Below the pieces are notes generated by a model. It searched no databases. It was not told the DNA's origin and saw only the letters and a list, made by a program, of their open reading frames with translations. A DNA stretch of 64,000 nt, from assembly GCA_000437895.1 (NCBI GenBank), contig FR902145.1, forward strand, positions 17,633-81,632, in the 5' to 3' direction. Source of the stretch: Clostridium sp. CAG:914 (GTDB taxonomy: Bacteria > Bacillota_I > Bacilli_A > RF39 > UBA660). Position 1 is the stretch's first letter; each line of letters begins with the position of its first letter. Positions 27,792 through 36,096 of the stretch are shown here, piece after piece. A program made the position numbers and the translations under genes.

Positions 27792-29699
27792 GTGAAAATA
27801 AAGAAATATTTATATATATTCCTATCATTAATATATATGGATTTAGTATTTAATCTATTTGCATATGATATTTATTTAAGAACATCAATTATTAATATAT
27901 TTTTATTTACTATAATTAATAGTTTTATAATTTTATTAATAACCAGTATATTTAATAAGAAATTTAATAAAATTATGACATATATTGTATATATATTTTT
28001 ATGGTTTTGGTATAGTTTATATTACATATTTTATAAAATATTTGTTACACCATTTTCAATTGCCTTATTTAGACAAAGCGATCAGACATTAAAATTTGGA
28101 AAGAACATAATTATTTCAATACTGCAAAATATACATATTGTATTACTATTCTTGTTACCAGTAATATTACTTATAATATATAATAAAAAGATTAAATATA
28201 ATAGATATAAAATAAAAGAAATTTTAATATATATATGTTTATTTATAGTATCAATAGGAATATATATATGTAATATATTCATTCAAGATAAGGGTGTAGG
28301 ATCTGCATATAATTTATATTTTGAAACTAACAATGTATCCTTAAATATAGAAAGATTAGGAGTACCAGCTGCTACTTACTTAGATATATATAGAAGTATA
28401 TTTGGCTTTGATGAAAAAATAGATGTTGTAGAAGAACCTACGTTTTCAACAAAAGAAGAATTATTTGAGTATGATTATAATATTACATCAATCGACTTTA
28501 GTGGTGGTAACGGAGAAATTGCAAAGATAAATAAATTTATGTCCAATGAAAAAGGAAGCAAACAAAATAAATATACAGGAATGTTTGAAGGAAAAAATTT
28601 GATATTCATCGTAGCAGAAAGTTTTAGTGAAATAGCTGTTTCAGAAGACCTTACCCCAACATTATATAAATTAGTTCACGAAGGATTTGATTTTAAAAAT
28701 TTTTATACTTCAAATAATTTATCAACAATAGGTGGAGAATTTCAAGCATTAACTGGATTATACGCAGATAATACAATTTTAAGTTCTTGGAGAGGTGGAA
28801 AGGCCTACTATCCATACGGACTAGGAAATGTATTTAAAAACCTAGGATATAATACCTATGCTTACCACAATAATAGTGCATATTATCAAGATAGAAATGT
28901 ATATTTAAAAACACAAGGATTTGATAACTTTAAAGGTTGTTATAACGGACTTGAAAAAGTTATTAATTGTGAACAATGGCCACAAAGTGATGTAGAAATG
29001 ATTGATGCCACAATAACAGATTACATTAATAGTGAAAAACCATTTATGACATATTATATGACAGTTTCAGGACATTTCTATTATAATTATTCCGCAAATG
29101 CAATGGCCAAGAAAAACAAAGCTTATGTAAATGATTTAGACTATCCAGAAGAAGTAAAAGGTTACTTAGCAACACAAATAGAATTAGATAAAGCTTTAGA
29201 ACTATTAATAAATAAACTAGAAGAAGCATCTAAATTAGATGATACTGTAATAGTACTTTTAGCAGATCACTATCCATATGGCTTGCCATTAGAATATATA
29301 AATATACTATCAGATTATAAAAGAGACAGTTTAATAGAAGCTAATAGTAATAATTTAATAATATATAATAGTAAAATGAAAAGTGAAAAAATAGATAAGG
29401 TTGGAATGAGCATCGATGTTATTCCAACAGTATATAATTTATTTGGTATTGAATATGATTCAAGATTAATAATGGGAAAAGATATCCTTAGTACAAGTGA
29501 AGGAATAGCAATATTTAAGGATAAATCTTGGATAACTAATAAAGGAACATATTATGCCTCAACAGGAACTTTTGAAGCAAAAACTCAAGATATAAGCGAC
29601 AATTATGTTGATACAATTAACAGTATAGTTAGTAACAGAGTAGCCATAAGTAGAATGATCGTTGAAAATAACTATTATAAATACATATTTAACAAATAA
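27792..29699 (+). CDS. LtaS-type membrane sulfatase / lipoteichoic acid synthase family
   Basis: 635 residues with a GTG start after ATGAGGTGAA. Five N-terminal membrane segments (to about residue 165) are followed by an extracellular alkaline-phosphatase fold. In it are FIVAESFSEIAVSED (metal site), STIGGEFQALTG near residue 313 with the candidate nucleophile Thr, YAYHNNSAYYQDRN, ISGHFYYNYS-like SGHF, and VIVLLADHYPYG. The family polymerizes glycerol-phosphate on lipid anchors or acts as a phosphoglycerol transferase. The sequence does not separate these roles. A bidirectional terminator follows. Confidence 0.9.
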   Translation: MKIKKYLYIFLSLIYMDLVFNLFAYDIYLRTSIINIFLFTIINSFIILLITSIFNKKFNKIMTYIVYIFLWFWYSLYYIFYKIFVTPFSIALFRQSDQTLKFGKNIIISILQNIHIVLLFLLPVILLIIYNKKIKYNRYKIKEILIYICLFIVSIGIYICNIFIQDKGVGSAYNLYFETNNVSLNIERLGVPAATYLDIYRSIFGFDEKIDVVEEPTFSTKEELFEYDYNITSIDFSGGNGEIAKINKFMSNEKGSKQNKYTGMFEGKNLIFIVAESFSEIAVSEDLTPTLYKLVHEGFDFKNFYTSNNLSTIGGEFQALTGLYADNTILSSWRGGKAYYPYGLGNVFKNLGYNTYAYHNNSAYYQDRNVYLKTQGFDNFKGCYNGLEKVINCEQWPQSDVEMIDATITDYINSEKPFMTYYMTVSGHFYYNYSANAMAKKNKAYVNDLDYPEEVKGYLATQIELDKALELLINKLEEASKLDDTVIVLLADHYPYGLPLEYINILSDYKRDSLIEANSNNLIIYNSKMKSEKIDKVGMSIDVIPTVYNLFGIEYDSRLIMGKDILSTSEGIAIFKDKSWITNKGTYYASTGTFEAKTQDISDNYVDTINSIVSNRVAISRMIVENNYYKYIFNK

Positions 29700-29735
29700 A
29701 AAAGAGTTCATACAAAATACATATGAACTCTTTTA
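29698..29735. terminator. Bidirectional terminator between the ltaS-like gene and rpmB
   Basis: AAAAGAGTTCATA and its complement around a 9-nt loop; T runs on both strands. Confidence 0.85.
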
Positions 29736-29906
29736 CTTACTATCTTTTTTTAAAGTTCTAGCTTCTCTTGCACTAGTTTTAATTTTAGTACCATCTTCTA
29801 GAGTAACAGTTTGTAAATTAACTTTTTGTTGTCTCTTAGTTATTTTTAAACAATTTGGTCTATTATTAACTGATCTAGTCTTTTTACTTGTTATTTTTAT
29901 TGCCAT
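29733..29906 (-). CDS. rpmB: 50S ribosomal protein L28
   Basis: 57 residues from MAIKITSKKTRSVNNRPNCL; the ATG is preceded by GAGGGAGGAT, which excludes the upstream in-frame ATG that lies before this ribosome site. Family features are the TRSVNNRP box, a KVNLQTVTLEDGTKIK strand and the final SAREARTLKK. The N-terminal CxxTGK zinc-type segment usual in L28 is missing, so this is a short Cys-poor form (one Cys only). Confidence 0.9.
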   Translation of the reverse strand: MAIKITSKKTRSVNNRPNCLKITKRQQKVNLQTVTLEDGTKIKTSAREARTLKKDSK

Positions 29907-30044
29907 ATTATTATCCTCCCTCAAATCACTTCATAATTTTACTATAAAAAGGCCTTTGTGTCAATGATTTTGGTAGTTCTATTAAGGCGATTTTAGCAAT
30001 TTATAAATAATTTTGGCCTATTAATATACAAATATAAGAATTTA

Positions 30045-30428
30045 CTATTGCTTTTTTTCTCTTTTAACAAATTCTCTTAATATCTTAGTGGTAGCTCTTT
30101 TTTCTAATCTAGATACATAGCTTCTTGAAATATTTAGTGCTTTTGCAATCTCTTTTTGTGTAGTTTCTCTTTTACCATTTAGTCCGTATCTTGATTCTAG
30201 TATTTCTCTTTCTCTCTTAGTTAATAACTTTAAATATTTCTGTAATAAAATTATATTATCATTTTTATGTATTTCTTCAACAAAATCAGGATCGGGAGTT
30301 CTTAGAACATCTAATATAGTTACTTTATTTCCTTCTTTATCAAAACTTATTTCTTCATACAAACTTATATTTTTACTATTTTTCTTATCAGCACGAAAAT
30401 ACATCAATATTTCATTCGCCACTATCAC
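30045..30428 (-). CDS. sigK: SigK, C-terminal part (regions 2.4-4.2), separated by a skin-like element
   Basis: The sigma region 4 is complete: LTKREREILESRYGL, then TQKEIAKALNISRSYVSRLEKRA. The true coding part begins at the Glu codon of NEILMYFRADKK. The first five codons of the open frame (MIVAN) come from the element, and no ribosome site serves them. Joined to 37098-37427 at the shared GAATG, it gives ...AAKCAEN-EILMYFRADKK..., matching the SigK sequence AARCIEN-EILMHLRALKK of Bacillus subtilis. SigK is the late mother-cell sporulation sigma factor. Without excision this half is not usable. Confidence 0.93.
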   Translation of the reverse strand: MIVANEILMYFRADKKNSKNISLYEEISFDKEGNKVTILDVLRTPDPDFVEEIHKNDNIILLQKYLKLLTKREREILESRYGLNGKRETTQKEIAKALNISRSYVSRLEKRATTKILREFVKREKKQ

Positions 30429-30437
30429 TTAAAAGAA
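30397..30437 (-). other. Attachment site at the sigK-C end of the skin-like element
   Basis: On the minus strand the element end reads GTTCTTTTAAGTGATAGTGG, then C, then the core GAATG (30413-30417), then sigK sequence AAATATTGATG. The core is repeated at 37097-37101. The 20-nt element arm is repeated inverted at the other end with 18 of 20 matches. Confidence 0.9.
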
Positions 30438-32178
30438 CGATTTGACCGTTGTGTGTTGCTGATAATCCCTCTTGATTGTCGTTATTATCGTCATTAAATA
30501 GTTGTGGTTTGGTAGTGATTGTGTGGTTTCTTGAACCTATTAAATCCATATACAAGTTTTTGCCATCGGTTTCTATGTTGCCAACGAATAACTTGATTAG
30601 ATTTCTCTTACTGATGATATCAAGCTCGTCAAACTTATCAATGTAGTTGTTTAGAATATCAAATACAACTTTTGCTGTTTCTTGGTCGTCTATAACTTGA
30701 TTTGTTGGCTGTGCTTTTTTTAGTTCTTGTATGTTAGCAAGGATTTTTTTGTTCTTCTGTTTAAGTTCTTTAATCTTGGCTTGAACCTCGTCAAGAATGT
30801 CATCGTCTACTAATGCCAATCTATTTATAAGGTTGTTAATATCGGTTTCATTTTTAGCATAGTTCTTTTCAAGTATGTTGATTTCATCAACTTGGTTTTT
30901 GCTGTTGTAGTCGTCATCACTTGCGATAGATTTAATTGCTTGATAGAACTCGCTTGTTGGTTGTGCTAATTGTTTCATTCCTTGAATAACTAAATCATCA
31001 GCCTCATTACCATTGATGTTCTTACAAGAACATTTATCGCCTTTACTTTTCATTTTAAGGCCGCAGATATAATCAAATCTTAATTTACCATTAGGGGTTA
31101 AGTTTTGTTTTAATTTTGCCCTCATAAGCGATTTACAATGGCTACAACGAAGAACACCAACTAATATAGCATCGTTCTTAATAGGTTTACGATAGTTTTT
31201 ATCTTCATTGGCTTTTAGTATGTTTTGGGCTTCTACCCAATCTTTACCAGAGATAATGCCTTTATGCTCGCCAATAGCAACAATCCAATCTTGTAAGTCC
31301 TTATATTTAACACGTCCTGTTTTGGTCTTTTCAGTTTTACAATAGCCAATTATTCCGTGAGTGCCATTAAATTGGTCGTGCTCGTTATACACCTCAACCT
31401 CATTGTCTAAAAAGTAATTTAAAACATCTTGGTCGGCGACAGCATAAACAGGATTTCTTAATATGTTCTTAACACCCCAACGTGAAAAGTCGCAGTTTCT
31501 TTTGGTCTTATAATCATTTTGAATTAGATAACTTTCAACTTGTGTTTGTGATTTGAACTCTAAAAACTTTTGAAAGATTGTTTTAATAATATCTATCTCA
31601 TCATCAACAGGTGCAAGTTTATATAGAGTTGTCTTTTTATCATTGATGTTTAGTTTTTCCATTTTCTCACTTACAAAGCCCAAAGGAACATTACCACCAA
31701 GCCAACGTCCTGTTTTAGCAAGTTTATACATATTATCTCTAATACGTTCGGCGATTGTATCACGTTCTAATTGTGCGAATGTTATAGCGATAAATAACAT
31801 CGCTTTACCCATAGGGGTAGTGGTGTCAAATCTTTCACTAACTGATATAAAGTTGACGTCATGTTCTTGCCAATCCTCATATAGATTAGCAAAGTCTAAA
31901 ACATTACGAGAGATACGGTCAAGACGATAGCAAATGATTGTGTCAATCTCATTGTTTTTAATTGCTTTCATCATTTCCTTAAAATGTGGTCTTTCGGTGT
32001 TCGCCCCTGTGTAGCCTTCATCGTTATAAACAATAATGTCATCGTCTGTAATGTTTATGTCAAAGTATGTTTTTAAGTAATGCTTACAGGTATCAATTTG
32101 GTTCTCAATACTTTCACCTTTGCCTGTGTATTTAGACTTACGAGCATATATCGCTTTTTTCCTTTTTCTTTCTTCCAT
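30412..32178 (-). CDS. Large serine recombinase of the skin-like element (SpoIVCA-like)
   Basis: 588 residues. The resolvase domain (about 8-155) has YARKS with nucleophile Ser15, followed by YNDEGYTGANTERP and ICYRLDRISRN. The recombinase domain spans about 170-300. A zinc ribbon follows, with RCSHCKSLM and a later CSCKN, then a coiled coil (about 440-520) and a C-terminal tail. It catalyses excision of the element from sigK. The last codon GAA and the stop TGA straddle the crossover core: the A of the stop belongs to sigK. On the excised circle the frame goes on for 169 codons into an XRE protein (see findings). Codon use is richer in G and C than in the neighbours, a sign of foreign origin. 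Confidence 0.93.
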   Translation of the reverse strand: MEERKRKKAIYARKSKYTGKGESIENQIDTCKHYLKTYFDINITDDDIIVYNDEGYTGANTERPHFKEMMKAIKNNEIDTIICYRLDRISRNVLDFANLYEDWQEHDVNFISVSERFDTTTPMGKAMLFIAITFAQLERDTIAERIRDNMYKLAKTGRWLGGNVPLGFVSEKMEKLNINDKKTTLYKLAPVDDEIDIIKTIFQKFLEFKSQTQVESYLIQNDYKTKRNCDFSRWGVKNILRNPVYAVADQDVLNYFLDNEVEVYNEHDQFNGTHGIIGYCKTEKTKTGRVKYKDLQDWIVAIGEHKGIISGKDWVEAQNILKANEDKNYRKPIKNDAILVGVLRCSHCKSLMRAKLKQNLTPNGKLRFDYICGLKMKSKGDKCSCKNINGNEADDLVIQGMKQLAQPTSEFYQAIKSIASDDDYNSKNQVDEINILEKNYAKNETDINNLINRLALVDDDILDEVQAKIKELKQKNKKILANIQELKKAQPTNQVIDDQETAKVVFDILNNYIDKFDELDIISKRNLIKLFVGNIETDGKNLYMDLIGSRNHTITTKPQLFNDDNNDNQEGLSATHNGQIVLLSDSGE

Positions 32179-32236
32179 AAAGCATCGTCCTTTCTTTTAT
32201 GTGAGATATAATATATTATACTATAAATAACCAAAT

Positions 32237-33241
32237 ATGTATAGCAAATTCAAGTGTTTTATGTTAGGATATAGAGCCATAAAGGGACGTGATGCTGTGA
32301 GCCATTTAAAGAAAGATTTTAAATATCATAAGTTGTTTGATAACAAGTATGCAGAACAATCTTATATTGCTTATCTGTCTAAAAATAAAAGAAAGTATGT
32401 AATGAATTCAAGTGATTTTGTTGATAGATATATTGTTATCACCATAGATTTTATATTCAGGCTTAACAATTCTATTTGTAGACGTGGATTAGAGAAGAAT
32501 AATATTTTAGATATTAAGGAATTGTATGATAAAAAGTATGTTGGTGATTATCATTATTGGGCTCTTGATGTTAGTATAAAGCAGTTGTTTAAAAAGGTTG
32601 ATGTTAGTGATGTAGATAATGATTTTAAGCAAGAAATATACGATATGCTTAAAACAATTGTTGAGTGGGAAGATAAATTTGAGAACAACTACAAAGAGTT
32701 TAAAGAGGTTATATATAATATGGTGAAAGTAATTGATGACAAACACTATGATTGGTGTGTTGGTGAGAACATCATTTATAGTAGGTCAGCTCGCGACAAT
32801 GTGGCTAAAAGTTTTTATTGTGTTGTTCTTGGTTATAATGGTTATAAGAGATTTAAAAAATCATATTTAGATAAAGTCTATGTTGAAGCAAAGGACAAGA
32901 AAGTGCTTTTGGAACAAGTTAACGATATATTGGTTGTTATAGCAGATGTTTATAATGAACTAATCAACAAGCATTTTGAAAGTGCTAATCAGTTGTTTAA
33001 AGAATATATAGAAGAACATAAGGCGATGATTGGTTGCAAAGATATTTACTATGTTAAAGTATACATTGAACTATCAAAGGTTGTAGAATTATTAGATAAT
33101 AACAAACATACCGAAGCCATAAAGCAACTTGGTGCTATTATACAAACCGAAAACAATAAGTATAAAAAAGATGTAATATTGTTTGAAAAAATTGCTATTG
33201 ATGAAAAAGCAATAGAGGACGGACAATACATTGAATTATAA
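32237..33241 (+). CDS. Unknown 334-residue protein of the skin-like element
   Basis: Not recognised. It is predicted to be soluble and largely helical with a basic N-terminus, and has no signal peptide or membrane segment. The segment YVMNSSDFVDRYIVITIDFIFRL and the C-terminal third (TPR-like helices ending VELLDNNKHTEAIKQLGAII) are the only distinctive parts. It is divergent from the recombinase gene, with about 58 bp between the starts, so a shared control region is likely. The first in-frame ATG lacks a clear ribosome site; a later start such as MLGYRAIKGRD is possible. Confidence 0.55.
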   Translation: MYSKFKCFMLGYRAIKGRDAVSHLKKDFKYHKLFDNKYAEQSYIAYLSKNKRKYVMNSSDFVDRYIVITIDFIFRLNNSICRRGLEKNNILDIKELYDKKYVGDYHYWALDVSIKQLFKKVDVSDVDNDFKQEIYDMLKTIVEWEDKFENNYKEFKEVIYNMVKVIDDKHYDWCVGENIIYSRSARDNVAKSFYCVVLGYNGYKRFKKSYLDKVYVEAKDKKVLLEQVNDILVVIADVYNELINKHFESANQLFKEYIEEHKAMIGCKDIYYVKVYIELSKVVELLDNNKHTEAIKQLGAIIQTENNKYKKDVILFEKIAIDEKAIEDGQYIEL

Positions 33242-33392
33242 GTTTTAGAAAGAAAAAGTGCATTTTTTGAAATAACCGACCAATTAGGTTAAATGCATTT
33301 TTTTTGTTGCTTAATTTTTTCTTTTTGTTAGTATAGTTGTTGCAAAGAAAAAAACGCGTTTAGATTTGCAAAGGTTGGAGGTGGTTAATAGA

Positions 33393-33593
33393 TTGCAGTT
33401 AATAATTTCATTACCAAGTGATGAGAATGGAATAAAAGAGTTTAATCGTGCTTTTGCAAAGGTGCAAGCAACTTTGGTTAAGAAAAGCATTAGCGATTTG
33501 AATATAGATACTGATACTAAAAAAAGAGTAGTCAACAATCTATTGACTACTCTAAAAGAACAAGTGAACGAAAGGAAGAAAAGTGATGAATGA
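33393..33593 (+). CDS. Small element protein, paralogue of 36402-36587
   Basis: 66 residues with a TTG start after GGAGGTGG. The start is set by its paralogue, which begins MQLIINCPTDD at the same place (here LQLIISLPSDE). Shared segments are EFN(R/N)AFAKVQ and LVxKSIxxLNID. It overlaps the next gene by 8 bp. The function is unknown; the small helical size suits a DNA-binding or antirepressor role. Confidence 0.65.
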   Translation: MQLIISLPSDENGIKEFNRAFAKVQATLVKKSISDLNIDTDTKKRVVNNLLTTLKEQVNERKKSDE

Positions 33594-33801
33594 AATAAAT
33601 GTTAAAAAGTTGGAAGATTTTATTTTAAATAATTTTGGAAATGAGAACAAGAGTGTTGAAGAAAAAGCAAACATAAAAGACAGCCCATTATTTAGGGCGA
33701 TGCTTTATACTTTGGTATGTTATGAGAAGAAGCAAGTTGAAGAACTATCAATTAAGATAAAGAATAATACTGTTAAAGTTGGAGGTGTTGTAGTTGAATA
33801 A
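33586..33801 (+). CDS. Unknown 71-residue protein of the skin-like element
   Basis: Begins MNEINVKKLEDFILNNFG after AAGGAAGAAA. It is helical and charged, with SPLFRAMLYTLVCYEKKQVEEL in the middle. It lies in a tight run of overlapping small genes (8-bp overlaps on both sides), which supports its expression. No family is recognised. Confidence 0.5.
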   Translation: MNEINVKKLEDFILNNFGNENKSVEEKANIKDSPLFRAMLYTLVCYEKKQVEELSIKIKNNTVKVGGVVVE

Positions 33802-34135
33802 CAATGTAGTGCAAGAACAAAACCAAGTTAGAGTAGAAACAAATGTTAAGAAAATATATTTAGTAGACAATAAGAACGACATACAACAAAAGCAAGCACA
33901 AGAAGAATTAAAGAAAAAATTAGTTGGCGCCATTCTTGATGTATATACTAATGGGAACATTACCAACATTGAAAGTAGAAGATTTATGGCTTATATAGAA
34001 AGATTTGTTAAAAAAAACAAGTCAAAGAACGATATAAACTATCGTATAGCAAGCCTCTATAATTATATCATAAGCAAGTATAGCGATTTCATTGAGATAA
34101 ATCAAATAATCCAAAATGAAGAAGAACAATACTAA
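33794..34135 (+). CDS. Unknown 113-residue protein of the skin-like element
   Basis: TTG start inside the end of the previous gene, after TTGGAGGTG. The N-terminal 40 residues are Gln-rich; the rest is a helical domain (VGAILDVYTNGNITNIESRR, then INYRIASLYNYIISKYSDF). No family is recognised. It is the last gene of its run and is followed by a terminator hairpin. Confidence 0.5.
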   Translation: MNNNVVQEQNQVRVETNVKKIYLVDNKNDIQQKQAQEELKKKLVGAILDVYTNGNITNIESRRFMAYIERFVKKNKSKNDINYRIASLYNYIISKYSDFIEINQIIQNEEEQY

Positions 34136-34225
34136 CATCAAGGTTGGTTAAAACTAATTTAAGGTGAAGCAAAGGCCGTGATAAAGTTAAAGGAAACATA
34201 GTCTAAACACAAGTTAAAGTGATTT

Positions 34226-34258
34226 AAAGAGTAGTTAAACAAGAAAAACTATTCTTTT
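34226..34258 (+). terminator. Terminator of the 33.4-34.1 kb gene run
   Basis: AAAGAGTAGTT pairs with AACTATTCTTT (one G-T pair) over a 10-nt loop, ending in T residues. Confidence 0.7.
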
Positions 34259-34339
34259 ACTTTGTCAAAAGTGTAAAAATAAGTGTTTTTTTGCTTGAAA
34301 CTGCTGAAAGTATGCTATAATATTTTTAGGAGGGAATGT

Positions 34340-34672
34340 ATGGAAGACAAAAATATTATTTACAATAATAATCTAAACAATCACATTATTCCAAATGACA
34401 CATCTCATAAGGATTTTGCTATGGAGGCTTTACAAAAAAGGAAAGAAAAGTATGAACAACTGCGACAAGATGCAATAGATGCGGTGGAAAGAAAACACCA
34501 AGCACATTTACAAATGCAACAAGATGGCTTAGATGCGATGGAAAGAAAACACCAAGCACATCTTCAAATGCAAAGTGAAGATATGTTAAGAAGTATACCA
34601 AAGGCTGACATTCCTGAGGGATATAGCATTAACGAGTTTGGAGAAATTATTAGACCGGGAAAATCAAGATAG
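34340..34672 (+). CDS. Tandem-repeat coiled-coil protein of the skin-like element
   Basis: 110 residues from MEDKNIIYNNN after TAGGAGGGAATGT, with an extended -10 (TATGCTATAAT) 15-25 bp upstream of it. The middle has two nearly identical units, DAVERKHQAHLQMQ and DAMERKHQAHLQMQ, plus a partial third before them (KRKEKYEQLRQDA). They form an amphipathic, charged helix. The C-terminal motif IPEGYSINEFGEIIR resembles the short linker motif seen in many mobile-element proteins. No enzyme motif is present. A terminator hairpin follows. Confidence 0.6.
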   Translation: MEDKNIIYNNNLNNHIIPNDTSHKDFAMEALQKRKEKYEQLRQDAIDAVERKHQAHLQMQQDGLDAMERKHQAHLQMQSEDMLRSIPKADIPEGYSINEFGEIIRPGKSR

Positions 34673-34696
34673 CATATAGGAAATATATGCTTTTTT
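34671..34696 (+). terminator. Terminator after the tandem-repeat protein
   Basis: AGCATATA, GGAAA loop, TATATGCT, then T residues; it overlaps the stop codon. Confidence 0.85.
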
Positions 34697-34749
34697 CTTT
34701 TTAACAAAATTACACAAAAATTGTAGTTTATACCTCTGCTGGCTACTAT

Positions 34750-34959
34750 ATGTATGAGGAGGTAGATAGTATTAGAGATTTGATTTCATTAAAAGAGGCT
34801 TGCAAGCTGATTGGTGTATCATATAAAACTTTATATGGTTGGGTTAATAATAATGAGGTATCTTATACCAAGATTGGTAATAGATACTATATGACACAAG
34901 AGCAATTAAATGCCCTTGTTTTTGTTTTCACAAAAGACTATACAGAAGCCGCCAAATAA
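34750..34959 (+). CDS. Excisionase-type HTH protein
   Basis: 69 residues with a single helix-turn-helix of the MerR/excisionase (HTH_17) kind: ISLKEACKLIGVSYKTLYGW, then VSYTKIGNRYYMTQEQLNAL, where the second part is the wing. Such proteins act as Xis factors or small repressors. In an element that must excise from sigK in the mother cell it is one of two candidates for the recombination directionality factor. The ATG at 34750 is followed closely by GTATGAGGAGGTAGATAGT, so a non-ATG start a few codons later (ATTAGAGAT region) cannot be excluded. Confidence 0.65.
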   Translation: MYEEVDSIRDLISLKEACKLIGVSYKTLYGWVNNNEVSYTKIGNRYYMTQEQLNALVFVFTKDYTEAAK

Positions 34960-35298
34960 TATTAGAATTATATTGTAAAAATATTATTAGGACATAACAT
35001 AATGGTTTTATGCACTATTTAAGGGCTTTGTGAAATGATTAGTATACAAGAGTATATTATATATATAATACTATCTTATAAATATATATTATATTAGTAG
35101 AGTTGAAGCCCCTAAAATCTAATATATAATTTTGTATAAGAAAAGAATAAGAGAACAATGCTCGCTAATGTGTTGATTTATAAGGATTTAGTAAAATATA
35201 GATACCAATGAATTGGTATATGATACACCAAGTAAGTGGGCTATATAGACGTTATTTTTAAGCCAAAATTGGTATGTATTTTTACAACAGGAGGCAAT
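34960..35298 (+). other. Non-coding, repeat-rich region before the RepL-like gene (possible origin)
   Basis: There is no convincing gene in this 339-bp gap. TTAAGGGCTT and AAGCCCCTAA form an inverted pair around an extremely AT-rich core rich in TATATATA. Downstream, ATACCAAT and ATTGGTAT form a perfect inverted repeat with a 2-bp gap (35202-35219), and another ATTGGTAT lies at 35268-35275. Such an arrangement suits an origin or an operator of the adjoining replication gene. Confidence 0.4.
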
Positions 35299-35826
35299 AT
35301 GGAACAAGCAAAACGAAAGGAAATTAAAGAAGAAGAAATAGTGTGTGGCTTCATAAATACTGAAACAGGAGAGATTGATTATACTTTAAGAGTTGGTGAT
35401 AGTCTACGATTAGATACAAGAGAGCAAAAAGAGTATAGAGCAAATCATAAGGTTATCAAAAAGAGTAATTCTTTTGTCAAAGTATTTAAAGATACTATTG
35501 GCTTACTTGCAAAAGAAGATTTAACTAAAAGCGAGTTTAATATTATTTTAACAGCACTTGAATATCTTGATAAGACAAGTGGTATCTTAACCGAAGATGG
35601 TGTTAATATAGGTAAGCAAAGGTTTATAGAATTAGTTGGTATATCGCATAATACTTTTACCGAGGGAGTAAATCACCTTATTGAACTTAATATAATGGCA
35701 AGAACTAAATTAGGTAAAAATAGTGTATATTTAATGAACCCGTTTATTTTTATGAATGGCACATACATCAATGCAACTTTGTATAGAATATTTAGAAGAA
35801 GCAAATGGAACACACAAAATGATTAA
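35299..35826 (+). CDS. RepL-like plasmid replication protein
   Basis: 175 residues from MEQAKRKEIKEEE after ACAGGAGGCA; the open frame further upstream has no ribosome site. An N-terminal segment with VCGFINTETGEI is followed by a winged-helix region (about 60-165): LLAKEDLTKSEFNIILTALEYL, then VGISHNTFTEGVNHLIEL and KNSVYLMNPFIFMNGTY. The order helix, HTH, wing and MNPxxFM is that of the RepL family of Firmicute plasmids. It implies that the excised circle may replicate. It lies between two inverted-repeat regions. Confidence 0.7.
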   Translation: MEQAKRKEIKEEEIVCGFINTETGEIDYTLRVGDSLRLDTREQKEYRANHKVIKKSNSFVKVFKDTIGLLAKEDLTKSEFNIILTALEYLDKTSGILTEDGVNIGKQRFIELVGISHNTFTEGVNHLIELNIMARTKLGKNSVYLMNPFIFMNGTYINATLYRIFRRSKWNTQND

Positions 35827-35835
35827 GTAATTTTT

Positions 35836-35897
35836 GGTAGGGGCATTGGGCGATATGTACTTTTTTTATGGAAAAATGCGGGAAAGCCACCCCTACC
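35836..35897 (+). repeat. Inverted repeat GGTAGGGG / CCCCTACC after the RepL-like gene
   Basis: GGTAGGGG (35836-35843) and CCCCTACC (35890-35897) are perfect complements across 46 bp that contain a T-run and a GC-rich GATATG context. It may be a transcript hairpin controlling the next gene, whose ribosome site follows directly, or part of an origin. Confidence 0.5.
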
Positions 35898-35910
35898 TAA
35901 CAGGAGGAAT

Positions 35911-36096
35911 ATGAAAGAGAGATTTTTGACGTTGCAAGAGATTAGCAATTATACACACACGTCAGTAATGTTTTTGAAAAAACTAATAGACAATGGAACG
36001 ATAAAAGCAATTCGCATATCAAAGAATTATGTTGTTAGCGAATATGAGTATTTAAAGTTTATAGAACAAATGGAGGTTAAAACAAATGACAGATAA
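35911..36096 (+). CDS. Small HTH protein, second excisionase candidate
   Basis: 61 residues after AACAGGAGGAAT. LTLQEISNYTHTSVMFLKKLI is a helix-turn-helix, followed by a short wing AIRISKNYVVSEYEYLKF, as in HTH_17 excisionases. It overlaps the next gene by 11 bp. It could be the directionality factor or a transcription regulator. Confidence 0.65.
   Translation: MKERFLTLQEISNYTHTSVMFLKKLIDNGTIKAIRISKNYVVSEYEYLKFIEQMEVKTNDR

Noticed and set aside
29662..29967. 101-codon plus-strand ORF over rpmB
   Set aside because: It is the antisense shadow of rpmB and crosses the bidirectional terminator.
33241..33310. Terminator after the 334-residue element gene
   Set aside because: TGCATTT and AAATGCA can pair, but only over a loop of more than 25 nt, so I do not call it.
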